A stretch of 64,000 nt of DNA, taken from Leptospira andrefontaineae. Lineage in GTDB: Bacteria; Spirochaetota; Leptospiria; Leptospirales; Leptospiraceae. The stretch is taken from assembly GCF_004770105.1 (NCBI RefSeq), contig NZ_RQEY01000026.1:1-64000 (forward strand), written 5' to 3'. Position numbers and translations under genes: made by a program. Within the stretch, counting starts at the first letter, position 1, and each line of letters opens with the position of its first letter. Positions 9,990-18,652 of the stretch are shown here, piece by piece. The notes beneath the pieces were generated by a model that did no database searches, had not been told where the DNA came from, and saw only the letters and a program-made list of their open reading frames with translations.

Positions 9990-10699
9990 CCCATCTTATA
10001 GAAAAATACGTTGCCCTTAAAAACAAATACCGCAACTACGATACCAAAGAAGCCTTAAGAAGAATGCAGGCTTGCCGCATTGCTTTGAAGGAATTAGAAG
10101 ATAAAGGTTTTCGTACCGGTGTTGAAATTTTAGGTTCGATCAATTTCGGGATCGTAGAACCTTCTTCAGATATAGATTGTATTCTATTACATTATTGTGA
10201 TTTGCATAAGGACCAAGAATGTCCTGAATATTGTCCTAATTTTTTATACGAATCCGAAGAGATCAAGGCCAGTCTTCGCAGAAGATTGAAAAACGAAAAT
10301 CTAAAGATCGAATTTTTAGATTGTATCAATCTTAGAATGGTGGAAAGAGCACTCGACGCAGGTAATTGGAAAGATCATGAGGTCCTTAGGAGACTTTTAT
10401 TTTATAGGACTATCGGTCGCCCAGTGAATAGACCTCTTTTCATTCCTTATGCGGAGAAGTTAGAAGAGAATGAAGAATATATCCGAGACATTTTGGAATG
10501 GGGCTCTGAAGCTTTGAGCGTTTATCTTGGAACTTCACGACATAGATTCTCCTTTAGCAAATATAACGAAAGAATAGAAAGTTCCGGACTTCAACTTCCC
10601 CATGGTTTAAAAGAAGAATTAGAAAGTTATTTGGAGCAGGGAGAAGGTTTCGAATCCAATAATGGTGCAGAATCTTCTCGCTTCAAGGATCCGGTCTGA
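9986..10699 (+). CDS. Nucleotidyltransferase-fold protein, function unknown
   Basis: A 237-residue protein. Residues about 49-67 read [19 protein letters not shown], matching the hG[GS]..Dh[DE] core of nucleotidyltransferase-superfamily enzymes. A third acidic residue may be in KIEFLDCIN (about 110). A Cys-rich stretch ([16 protein letters not shown], about 71-86) follows the SDID motif and could bind metal. The C-terminal half is helical. It is coupled to the esterase gene upstream. The substrate (RNA, protein or small molecule) cannot be inferred. Confidence 0.65.
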   Translation: MTHLIEKYVALKNKYRNYDTKEALRRMQACRIALKELEDKGFRTGVEILGSINFGIVEPSSDIDCILLHYCDLHKDQECPEYCPNFLYESEEIKASLRRRLKNENLKIEFLDCINLRMVERALDAGNWKDHEVLRRLLFYRTIGRPVNRPLFIPYAEKLEENEEYIRDILEWGSEALSVYLGTSRHRFSFSKYNERIESSGLQLPHGLKEELESYLEQGEGFESNNGAESSRFKDPV

Positions 10700-10705
10700 T
10701 TTTTT

Positions 10706-11647
10706 ATGTGTGCTAAGCGGGTTTCTTTATTCTTTGTGATCTGCCTTTCGATATTCAGCTCATCTTGTGCGATCAAATCCGAAAATTCCGGGGACCCGAA
10801 TACTCAAGAATATTATGAAAACGCGATTATCAACTGCCTAATCAATGGATGTGATCGGGAACTTAATATTGTCGGCGGGAGCTCACTTCCGGAGGGTGGA
10901 AATTTGGCTTTATCCATTTCCTTGGTCCATCAGCCTGAGGGTTCTGTAGTTTATAGTTTTTCTTCCAGCAATCCTGCGATAGCTTCTATTTCTCCTACAA
11001 CGATGACATTTACTCCTGCGGATTATAATGTACCACAGGTTCTAAGTGTTGTAGGGCTATCGGACGATTCGGACTCAACGAATAATTCCATTGTGATCTC
11101 TATTCTCAACCCCAATGATGAAACAATTGTTTATCCAATATTGCAAAAAGATAATGATAAGTTTTTATTCGCTACAAATCCTTTTTATGCCGGAAACTTC
11201 ACTGTAACTTTTGCCGATGTTATATGCCAAAGTGAGGCCGAGAGTAGATATTCTTCTACTCCACCTCTTCCGAGTGGTACTTATAAAGCTTTTATAGTAG
11301 CAGGGACTTTTCGCCAAGCCTCTCCAAGTTTAATTAATTGGGTATTAAGACCGAATAAGGAATACATAGATTACGATAGCGGAACTTTTACTAAGGCATT
11401 CGATACCGATTCCACTTCCTTGTTTGTATTCGGTAGTGGGAATGGGATCAATTCCGGATCGAATGGGCATTGGACAGGAATGCAACCTTCTTGGGCGACC
11501 GGAAATACTTGTTTGGGTTGGGGAACTAATTCCAATGTGGAGCTGGGAAATTTCGGAACTAGTCTGGATTCTACCAGTAACGGAATATTTTCAGGAGCAC
11601 CTGATTTCTGCGACGCGGTAAAATCATTGGTTTGTATCCAACAATAG
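10706..11647 (+). CDS. DUF1554-domain lipoprotein
   Basis: A 313-residue protein starting MCAKRVSLFFVICLSIFSSSC, a lipoprotein signal with Cys21. Residues about 55-145 are a beta-sandwich-like repeat (GGSSLPEGGNLALSISL .. IASISPTTMTFTP .. SVVGLSDD). Residues about 150-313 match the DUF1554 domain of Leptospira: ADVICQSEA, GTYKAFIV, INWVLRPNKEYI, WTGMQPSW, CLGWG and the closing FCDAVKSLVCIQQ with paired cysteines, a C-type-lectin-like layout. DUF1554 proteins are abundant exported proteins in this genus. Six bases separate it from the preceding gene. No clear Shine-Dalgarno is seen. Confidence 0.85.
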   Translation: MCAKRVSLFFVICLSIFSSSCAIKSENSGDPNTQEYYENAIINCLINGCDRELNIVGGSSLPEGGNLALSISLVHQPEGSVVYSFSSSNPAIASISPTTMTFTPADYNVPQVLSVVGLSDDSDSTNNSIVISILNPNDETIVYPILQKDNDKFLFATNPFYAGNFTVTFADVICQSEAESRYSSTPPLPSGTYKAFIVAGTFRQASPSLINWVLRPNKEYIDYDSGTFTKAFDTDSTSLFVFGSGNGINSGSNGHWTGMQPSWATGNTCLGWGTNSNVELGNFGTSLDSTSNGIFSGAPDFCDAVKSLVCIQQ

Positions 11648-11665
11648 TATATTCGAATTTTTGAA

Positions 11666-12385
11666 TTAAGAAGCTTTTGATTTTTCTGTGACTTGGACCG
11701 GATCGGAAAGATGGCGAATATCCATACCGGTATTTAGGCGCACCAGTTCTTCGGCGATGTTTACTGCGTAGTCTCCGGCTCTTTCTATCCCTAAGATCAT
11801 TCTGTATAAATCTGCGAATTGGTTTTTATCAAGTCTAGGATCTAAAACAAACTTTAAAAACGCCGCATGGCATAGATTGTTTAGCTCTTCTTCCACAGTA
11901 TGTACTGAACCGTAAAATCTGTTTTTCTCTTCTACCAAGGATTCAACAGCCATTCCTACAAGAGTGACCACTCGGGAGAGCATCTTGTCTAAAATTTCTT
12001 CCTGTCTGAAAAATCCTTTGGGGAGAAGTCCTCTTCTGTAACAGGTGGCACAGTTTACTATCTGATCTCCCATTCTTTCTAAACTTCTGTTGATACGAAT
12101 GGAAGAAAGTGCGAATCTAAGCGGATCTTTTTTAAGGATCACTTCTCCGTCGATTTGGTCCATACCGAGTAAGTTTCGGTTTGCGATTGCTTCTAAGATC
12201 GCGTTTTGGGAAAGATTATCGTTTTGTTTTTCTAAACTATCGATCAGGTCGTCTCTTTCGATCACTTGTTTGGCAAGATCGGGATTTTCCTGTTCGATCG
12301 CATCGTCCAAGATCAGGACTTGTTCCAGACATAGCTCCGCCATTGCATACAGATTTTTACGGAGATAGTCGAACTTCGAAGCCAT
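11666..12385 (-). CDS. phoU: PhoU-family phosphate signalling regulator
   Basis: A 239-residue, all-helical protein with two PhoU repeats. The repeats carry the family signatures [17 protein letters not shown] (about 98-114) and [19 protein letters not shown] (about 192-210), where the conserved Glu/Arg/Gly-Asp metal-binding pattern is intact. The start ATG has GGAGA 5 bases upstream. PhoU restrains the PhoR/Pst phosphate system. No pst or phoBR genes lie nearby, so here it is an orphan. Confidence 0.9.
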   Translation of the reverse strand: MASKFDYLRKNLYAMAELCLEQVLILDDAIEQENPDLAKQVIERDDLIDSLEKQNDNLSQNAILEAIANRNLLGMDQIDGEVILKKDPLRFALSSIRINRSLERMGDQIVNCATCYRRGLLPKGFFRQEEILDKMLSRVVTLVGMAVESLVEEKNRFYGSVHTVEEELNNLCHAAFLKFVLDPRLDKNQFADLYRMILGIERAGDYAVNIAEELVRLNTGMDIRHLSDPVQVTEKSKAS

Positions 12386-12438
12386 GTATCTCCGAAGGTT
12401 AACCTCGAATATACATGGCGGTCAAGATGTTTTTGAAA

Positions 12439-12855
12439 TTATAGAATGGAACGTACTAATATCACTAACATAGCAGTGAAACAAATATATTGGATTATAA
12501 ATCCTGTAAATCTTACGTTCACGTTCCAGACGCCACCACCACTTAAATGAGCACCTGTTTGTAGTATTCTTGCTCCGAATACGATCCAAGCAAGAAGATC
12601 AAAAGTATCGTTTTGGTATCCAGAAAGTATAAAGGTCAAAACTAAAACTGCAAAAACCGGAAGGCCTTCTACGCAGTTTAAGTGAGCGCGGTGGATCCTC
12701 CAATAAAGATCGGATCCGTGTTGTATCCATGCAGGGAATTCGTTGGATTTTTTGCTACCAGCCAAAACTTGCACTGTTCTAAACGATACTACGATGAGTA
12801 CTAGTAGAATGGTCCAAGCAGTAAAAGCGATTAATGGAAATAGAGAACTAAACAT
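12439..12855 (-). CDS. MAPEG-family membrane protein
   Basis: A 138-residue protein with four membrane segments. The motif RIHRAHLNCVEGLPVF (about 54-69) matches the RxHxNxxE signature of MAPEG (eicosanoid/glutathione metabolism) proteins, and GARILQTGAHLSG (about 93-105) is the second conserved stretch. Bacterial members are small inner-membrane proteins of mostly unknown substrate. It is monocistronic. Confidence 0.85.
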   Translation of the reverse strand: MFSSLFPLIAFTAWTILLVLIVVSFRTVQVLAGSKKSNEFPAWIQHGSDLYWRIHRAHLNCVEGLPVFAVLVLTFILSGYQNDTFDLLAWIVFGARILQTGAHLSGGGVWNVNVRFTGFIIQYICFTAMLVILVRSIL

Positions 12856-12973
12856 AGTTCGATAGAGAAAAGTCTAACGGCTATGTTTGGCAAGACAAAT
12901 TTGACGGCAGGATAGAATACTAATATACATCGTTTTTATCTCAAACAATATATATTAGTATTTTATAAAAGGA

Positions 12974-14230
12974 TCAGTCTCCGTCGTTGGAAGAAGGAAG
13001 ATTAGGAACTCCTAAAACTGAAAACGCATCGATAGTCATTAGGTTCTTTAAAATTTTTGCCTGATCCCAGATTGGTTTTACGTTCGTAATGACGCTTGTC
13101 CCATTCATAGTGGTGCCATCCGCATCTATCTCCGCGTACAGATCTGCAGTACCGCTGATCTTTGCATCAATCATATTTTTAAAGTTTGTGATCTCAGCTT
13201 GGATATCATCATCCAAAGAAGAGTTTTGTGCTCTAACTAATTTTGACATGGAACTGATCTTTGGGTCCGCAGGATCTCCTAAATAAGCGAATTCGATCCC
13301 TAATAGGTTGTCTCTTAGATCTTTGTATGCGACTCTTGAGTAGATTGCTTCTAAAAATACAGGGCTAGGTTCTTGTAATTTTCCCACTCCGGTGCAAGAA
13401 ACACTCAAGCAAGCAGGGGCCCCTAATTTACTATCCTGGATTTGATTCACTAAATTTCCAAGAGATTGGATATAAGTATCGAAAGCTTCTCCCTGAGAAC
13501 GGAATTGGATACCGGTTCCAGTGGTGTATTCTCTTAAGAAGTTTCCGCCGCTAGGGAGCCATTTATTATATAAATCTAATGCATCTTGATTGATTACCTG
13601 CGCAAGAGCTAAAATATAATCTGTTCTTCTGGAGCTACCGGTGTTTGCAGTGTTGATGTTGGCGTTTGAATCGATTGTGGTCCTGCTGTAATCGGAGTCG
13701 AAAAGTAGGATCTCCAAAGATTCAATTCCTTTATATTTAGGAGGGCAAACGGTTAGGTTTGTTTTATTAAGAGTCGTAATCGTAGCTGTGCAAACAGTAA
13801 CGGTGCCATCTATGATCTGCTTTACTAAGTTAGCACTCGGCCTTGCTCCGGATTTGATAAACCCGTCCATCTTAGTATAATACTCAGTCGGATTCGTAGC
13901 AGGTCCAAAGTAATAGGGTTCTACTTTTTTTAAGGAGACTCTCGCTTGGTCCCAAGCAGTTTGCAAAGCTGCAAGATTCGTTACGTTTGTACTTCCGGAA
14001 GTAGTATAAGTAACTGCTGCTGCTTCTAACGCCGCCGTATCCGTAGTCAATTGTTCCAAACTTGGGATAATCACGAAATTACCGGTATGTTCCAAAAATG
14101 CAGAACTTCCAGGTCCGGCTGCCAAAAAGAGCAAAGGATCTTTTCCCCCACCACCGCAGTAAATAAAGGAAGATACTAAAATGAAGTATAATGTTTTCCT
14201 AAATAAAAAAATAGATAGTTTGGATCTCAT
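12974..14230 (-). CDS. Imelysin-family lipoprotein, motif-variant
   Basis: A 418-residue lipoprotein (signal ends SSFIYC, Cys25) and last gene of the imelysin operon. Imelysins (Peptidase_M75) are iron-regulated periplasmic or surface proteins linked to iron or haem uptake. Recognisable parts are ALQTAWDQARVSLKKVEPYYF (about 87-107) and the central helix YKGIESLEILLFD (about 164-176). The family motif GxHxxE is here GIESLE, so the His is replaced by Glu while the second Glu is kept. TAGGAGA precedes ATG. It lies 11 bases after the DUF1111 gene, so the two are cotranscribed. The upstream paralogue at 15881 keeps the normal motif. Confidence 0.85.
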   Translation of the reverse strand: MRSKLSIFLFRKTLYFILVSSFIYCGGGGKDPLLFLAAGPGSSAFLEHTGNFVIIPSLEQLTTDTAALEAAAVTYTTSGSTNVTNLAALQTAWDQARVSLKKVEPYYFGPATNPTEYYTKMDGFIKSGARPSANLVKQIIDGTVTVCTATITTLNKTNLTVCPPKYKGIESLEILLFDSDYSRTTIDSNANINTANTGSSRRTDYILALAQVINQDALDLYNKWLPSGGNFLREYTTGTGIQFRSQGEAFDTYIQSLGNLVNQIQDSKLGAPACLSVSCTGVGKLQEPSPVFLEAIYSRVAYKDLRDNLLGIEFAYLGDPADPKISSMSKLVRAQNSSLDDDIQAEITNFKNMIDAKISGTADLYAEIDADGTTMNGTSVITNVKPIWDQAKILKNLMTIDAFSVLGVPNLPSSNDGD

Positions 14231-14241
14231 CGTCGATTCTC

Positions 14242-15846
14242 CTATAAAGATTCCAAAAATTTGATCAGCTTTTGTCTGTCTGTAGAAGAAAGATTTTGGA
14301 AACCAATCCTTGCAGCATCAGCTTCTCCTCCGTGCCAAAGGATCGCTTCTTCTATTCCGTTGGCTCTTCCATCATGCATGAGTTTTAAGTGATTGTTTAC
14401 CGCTTGGATCAGACCCAATCCCCAAAGAGGAGGAGTTCTCCATTCTTGTCCATCCGCATCAAAATCCGGCCTTCCGTCTGCAAGATCAGGACCCATATCA
14501 TGTAAGAGTAGATCGGTATAAGGTTTGATGTATTGGAAAGAAAGTTCAGGAAGCCCTGGAACATTTCCTGTTATTACCAACGGTTTATGACATGCATCAC
14601 ATTTGATAGAAGAGAATATTACCTTTCCATCAATCACATCTTGGTCAGACAGATTTCTTCTGGCAGGAACAGCTACCAATTTTGAATAAAAATTCACTGA
14701 GTCTGCAATAGATGCAGTGATCTCAGGCTCTGCAGTCCCGGAAGCAGCAGTTAAACATTGTGTTTGATTGCTTGGACAATTATCCGTGGAGAATAATGGA
14801 CTAGTGATCCCAATATCTCCTAAGAAAGCTCCCTGATTTTGTTGGAATAAACTTGGCTCGTTTGCCTTCCAACCAAAACGCCCCATAACCTTTTTATGAT
14901 TTTTGGCGTCCCAAACCATATTCACTTTTCCTGATATTCCATCTCCATCCAAATCAGTTGGATCTGCCCAACCTAAGATAGTAGATTCTGGAATTGCTTC
15001 CAATAGACCTAAACCTGGGATCATAGGAGCGGTTCTAGGAGAAAAATTAAAGGAAGAAGGTGCTCCTCCTAAATTCGGATTCCAACTGAAAGAATATACT
15101 GGAGTGTTTAAAGTTACGCTTCCACCTGAGGTATAATTTCTTACGACTGTTGCTCCCGTATAAGATACAGAAGCGTTGCCTTCCGGCGGAGTGAAGTTTG
15201 GACCCGTGGAACCGGTACAGTCAAAATTAGAATCATAACTAAGCGGGGCAGTGCAACCGATCCCTTTTTGATTTAACTGTAGCCCGAAAGAATCCAAGGC
15301 AACAGGTCCGCCTGTTGTAGAATCGGAAACCCCTACTTTGGAGAGTCGTATCAAAATTCCAACAGAATTGAATAATGATCCGCCGCCACTCGGTGGTGCT
15401 CCTCTTCCATCTCCCGCATGACAGTTTTGGCAAGAAGTTGTATTAAAAGTCGGGCCTAAACCAGAGGAGGCACTATTACCTTCTGCTACCCAAATTCTAT
15501 TAAAGAAGTTATTTCCCGTATTGAATTGAATTCCATCGGAACTTAAGTTTACAACAGGAGTATCGAAAGAAGTGTCATTGGAAATAAATCGGGTACCGTA
15601 CCCTCCAGAGAAAGCTTCCCCCGGATCCGGCGCGATACCTGTTTGGCTTGCGATGAATGCTGCAATTCCAAGAGGATCTGTTCCTTCTTTTCCACCACAG
15701 TAAAAAAAGTTTAGAAGAATATAGATTAAGATCGGGATCGTTTTGTTCAAACGTCTCCGAGATATTTTCGGTTCCGGGTTTTTTCCGGAACCGAAGTTTA
15801 AGTTTTTATCACAGTTCATATTTTTATATTTTTCGGAAGTTTTCAC
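14242..15846 (-). CDS. DUF1111 di-haem oxidoreductase-like lipoprotein
   Basis: A 534-residue exported protein of the DUF1111 (putative thiol oxidoreductase/di-haem peroxidase-like) family. It has two c-type haem sites: CQNCH near residue 137 and CDACH near 415. A hydrophobic signal with lipobox LLNFFYC lies at about residues 35-51. Family signatures RIWVAEGN, GRGAPPSGGG, IPGLGLLEAIP, GRFGWKANEPS and the C-terminal WRTPPLWGLG and LMHDGRANGIEEAILWHGGEA are all present. The GTG start at 15846 is uncertain because no strong ribosome site is visible, and the N-terminal extension before the signal is unusually long. Middle gene of the imelysin operon; a haem protein between two imelysins suggests a shared iron or haem task. 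Confidence 0.85.
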   Translation of the reverse strand: MKTSEKYKNMNCDKNLNFGSGKNPEPKISRRRLNKTIPILIYILLNFFYCGGKEGTDPLGIAAFIASQTGIAPDPGEAFSGGYGTRFISNDTSFDTPVVNLSSDGIQFNTGNNFFNRIWVAEGNSASSGLGPTFNTTSCQNCHAGDGRGAPPSGGGSLFNSVGILIRLSKVGVSDSTTGGPVALDSFGLQLNQKGIGCTAPLSYDSNFDCTGSTGPNFTPPEGNASVSYTGATVVRNYTSGGSVTLNTPVYSFSWNPNLGGAPSSFNFSPRTAPMIPGLGLLEAIPESTILGWADPTDLDGDGISGKVNMVWDAKNHKKVMGRFGWKANEPSLFQQNQGAFLGDIGITSPLFSTDNCPSNQTQCLTAASGTAEPEITASIADSVNFYSKLVAVPARRNLSDQDVIDGKVIFSSIKCDACHKPLVITGNVPGLPELSFQYIKPYTDLLLHDMGPDLADGRPDFDADGQEWRTPPLWGLGLIQAVNNHLKLMHDGRANGIEEAILWHGGEADAARIGFQNLSSTDRQKLIKFLESL

Positions 15847-15880
15847 AGGAACCGAACCTGTAGATTCATTTAAATACCTT

Positions 15881-17173
15881 TCATTCCGGAACTACCGAGA
15901 ACCCAATAGCTGCCGCTGCTGCTACGAAATCCCTGTTCATCGTGGAACCGATCAATCTTTGTATATTTACTAGAATACCATGTTGGCTATCTGCAGAAGA
16001 GATCGCTTGGTCAAATCTATGAGTTAAACTTCCTGCAGGGCAGCTAGTTGTAAAGTTAGGATCTTGGGATTCTGTGTCGGAAAGATTGATGCAAAAAAGA
16101 TTTCTAGATTTTACAATCTCAGATTCGATAGAACCTTGTTGCTTAAAGCTTAATATAGCTGAGAGCCCCGGTCCAGTGCTAATATTCACACCTTTCTGGA
16201 TGCTATAATTCCCGGTCCAGATATTCATTACACCTTGTGCGTCGTAATAAAAGTCTGCTTTAGTAGTGTCGCTGAAACAAGAATGTTCTTCTTCTTGTGT
16301 TTCTCCGATCACTCCTGTAAGTCTTTCTCCACCCCATTCTCCCGCCATGAATGAACCTAATCCTTGAAAAATATTTCCAACGGAAGTATTTTCATTTGCG
16401 GAATCTAAGAAAGTTTCTCTAAAGTTGCCAGTTTGAGCTGGATCCCAGTGGTCTTTGATAAGACCGAGGTGAATAACTAATCTATCTGTGATTGTTTTTA
16501 GATAATGTCTACGTCTTGCACCGTTTCCAGTTGCATCTGCAAAATCACTGACCGGTCTAACACCTGCCGTAGTATTGCTGGTATCTTTTCCCCAAAGTAA
16601 ATATTCGATCGGATGATAACCGGTTAATACGATTTTTTCCGCATCATCTTCCGTGCCTAATGTAGTATCGCCGATCTTCGCATAGATAGAGCTGAAGGTG
16701 GTAACACTATTGCCGCCATCCGCGATATAAGAATCAACTGCATCTTCATCAAGAGGCCAAGCATTTAGAAGCCCTTCACAAGCAGAGTTAGTTTCACACT
16801 CGAGTACGGGGGCCTCATCGATTGGGCCTTTGCTGAAACGGAAACCTTCAGTAATTAAATAACTCGCACGAGCTTTGACCCAAAGATTTCGAAGATTAGT
16901 AAGATCTGAAGCGCTGGGCGTTGCAGTAGAATCAAAAGTAGCAACTGCAGCCGCTAAGTTTGATGCGTCCAATTCCGCTTGTGTATAGGACTCAAAGGCA
17001 AGATCTGCATATCGATTTAAAAATTCAGACTTACTTGCACTGGCAGGAATATCCAAACCTAAAAGCGCAGCGGCCGCACTATTGTCGCCACCCGGGCCCT
17101 CGCAAGAAATCAGGGAACCGAATAGAGTAACACTGAATAGAATTGAAAATATTTTTGTGTGGATGTTCCGCAT
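15881..17173 (-). CDS. Imelysin-family lipoprotein, canonical
   Basis: I start this at ATG 17173 (AAGGAGA 6 bases upstream) rather than at the longer open frame from 17320. This gives 430 residues with signal MRNIHTKIFSILFSVTLFGS and lipobox LISC (Cys24). The motif GYHPIEYLLWG (about residues 182-192) has the full imelysin GxHxxE. Other family blocks are LRNLWVKARASYLITEGFRF, DSYIADGGNS and MAGEWGG. It is the first gene of the three-gene operon, with a Fur-like palindrome 122 bases before the start codon. In Leptospira an imelysin lipoprotein is known as LruB; orthology to it is not established here. Confidence 0.88.
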   Translation of the reverse strand: MRNIHTKIFSILFSVTLFGSLISCEGPGGDNSAAAALLGLDIPASASKSEFLNRYADLAFESYTQAELDASNLAAAVATFDSTATPSASDLTNLRNLWVKARASYLITEGFRFSKGPIDEAPVLECETNSACEGLLNAWPLDEDAVDSYIADGGNSVTTFSSIYAKIGDTTLGTEDDAEKIVLTGYHPIEYLLWGKDTSNTTAGVRPVSDFADATGNGARRRHYLKTITDRLVIHLGLIKDHWDPAQTGNFRETFLDSANENTSVGNIFQGLGSFMAGEWGGERLTGVIGETQEEEHSCFSDTTKADFYYDAQGVMNIWTGNYSIQKGVNISTGPGLSAILSFKQQGSIESEIVKSRNLFCINLSDTESQDPNFTTSCPAGSLTHRFDQAISSADSQHGILVNIQRLIGSTMNRDFVAAAAAIGFSVVPE

Positions 17174-17294
17174 GGAAATCTCCTTAAAATTTGGGAAAAA
17201 TCCCCGTCCGGATAAAATCCGGCCGGGGCCAGAGATGAACTGTGGGGATGACTCCCTCCGGCTCCTGGGACAGGGACCGGCTTGATTTTGCAAG
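17174..17294 (-). promoter_or_regulatory. GC-rich structured leader of imelysin operon
   Basis: The 120 bases between the Fur-like site and the first imelysin start are markedly richer in GC than the surroundings. They contain an inverted repeat CCGGAT-AAA-ATCCGG (17208-17222) plus further complementary CCGG/GGCC and GGGAC/GTCCC-like runs. A long open frame crosses the leader but has no ribosome site. It may be an untranslated leader with secondary structure; no known riboswitch class is recognised. Confidence 0.35.
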
Positions 17295-17309
17295 TGAGAA
17301 TAAGTCTCA
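17295..17309. promoter_or_regulatory. Fur-like operator palindrome
   Basis: TGAGAATAAGTCTCA is a palindrome with TGAGA/TCTCA arms. It differs at one position from the Fur-type core TGAGAATnATTCTCA. It sits upstream of an imelysin/DUF1111 operon of the kind that Fur controls in other bacteria. Binding of Fur is inferred, not shown. Confidence 0.6.
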
Positions 17310-17507
17310 AAAAAAGTCAATAAGGAATTTTCCTCACTCGACGTTCCATCTCAGGCCACTTCGGGAAATTTTTATCTGAAATCCCGTTTTGTTTCATTCT
17401 ATCTAAAGGAAATAACCCTTTTGGATTAAAGGAAACTGAGGCTGACTCTCAAAATTTTCGATAAAGGGAACCTGGTCAATCGCAAAAAGGTCGGGAGTAA
17501 AAGATTA

Positions 17508-18509
17508 TTAAACTTCAGTCAATAAACCGTGAGAAGTATCTTCGGTAAGTATTTCAAATGCTGCACTTCTGGCAGATCTTAAACGAAGGGGAGAAGTTTC
17601 TCCTCTTCGTTGGACCAAAACTTCTGCCCTAGCTATTTTACTGTTTAGACAAAACTTCCAACCGCCTGGAGGATTCGCATAACGTAGGCAGGCGAAGTCT
17701 TTTTTATCTGCGTGAATTCTTCCTTCTATTTTTATTTCAGTAGAAGAAGCCTGAAATTTCCAATCGAAATACTGATAGCTCGCTCTTCTGAATGAGGAGA
17801 ATAAACTGTTTAATGCATATTCTTGTCCGTGCAAACGTAAAACAATTGGAGTGATTGCAGGAGTCCAAAATGGACCTAACTTGATCTTTGCAGTTGCCAA
17901 TTCAAGGAAGGAACCTTCTTCTCCATCAAAACCGGCCACTTGTCCCCATGCGTATTGGTCCGTATGTTTGGGGCCCCAATTATGATTCTGGCTTCCTTTC
18001 CAGTCTTTTAGATCTATTTTATTATTTTCTAATTTTATAAATCCATTAAGTAGTAAAGAAGGTTTTCCGACTAGGACTTTTGCCTTTGGGAAGCCGCTTG
18101 AGTATAGATCTTTCGGGAATAAAAAAAGAGGTTTATCTCCTCCTGAGAAGTTTAGGTCCCATTCTATATTTGTAGAACCTTGTTTATTCCCTGATTTACC
18201 TTTCAATCCTTTATGATCTTGGATAGAAGAGGAGATCCTGATATTAAATGGATCTCCGGAAAATTCACATTCTGAGATAGGATATTCTGATTTGGAAACA
18301 TAATGTTTTCCATTCTCTCCGTCAAAATAGATCGCCCATAATTCTCCTATAGAATCCTGAGGTGAATTTTTAGGAGAAAAAATAGTATAGCGGATCCAGA
18401 TTGCAAGAGGACGAGTCGGATGATTTCCTCTTACGAACCAACTCTCATAATGACCTGCATTCGAATCGGAATGGAATCTGGGAAAATCATAATCTTCGTC
18501 AATACTCAT
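17508..18509 (-). CDS. CrtC/AttH-like lipocalin-fold protein
   Basis: A 333-residue soluble protein without a signal peptide. The sequences HYESWFVRGNHPTRPLAIWIRYTI (about 20-43) and DWKGSQNHNWGPKHTDQYAWGQ (about 168-189) resemble the double-lipocalin hydroxyneurosporene dehydratase (CrtC)/AttH/tocopherol-cyclase-like group, in which the NHNWG stretch is characteristic. Members act on hydrophobic terpenoids or are of unknown role. No carotenoid genes are nearby. The assignment rests on these two motifs only. Confidence 0.6.
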   Translation of the reverse strand: MSIDEDYDFPRFHSDSNAGHYESWFVRGNHPTRPLAIWIRYTIFSPKNSPQDSIGELWAIYFDGENGKHYVSKSEYPISECEFSGDPFNIRISSSIQDHKGLKGKSGNKQGSTNIEWDLNFSGGDKPLFLFPKDLYSSGFPKAKVLVGKPSLLLNGFIKLENNKIDLKDWKGSQNHNWGPKHTDQYAWGQVAGFDGEEGSFLELATAKIKLGPFWTPAITPIVLRLHGQEYALNSLFSSFRRASYQYFDWKFQASSTEIKIEGRIHADKKDFACLRYANPPGGWKFCLNSKIARAEVLVQRRGETSPLRLRSARSAAFEILTEDTSHGLLTEV

Positions 18510-18652
18510 GCGGGAAATATTTAATCCTTCTCGGTTAGGAGCAACTAGAATCCGCGAGTCAACTGGAGATCCCGCTTAAATTTCTTCTTAAAAAATAATA
18601 CGAAAAGATTTATAGTGTCGACGAGTTTGAAGAGAATAAGAAAGATTTGAAT

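Noticed and set aside
17174..17320. N-terminal extension of the first imelysin
   Set aside because: It would place the lipoprotein signal inside the chain and remove the AAGGAGA-ATG start at 17173; this DNA is treated as leader.
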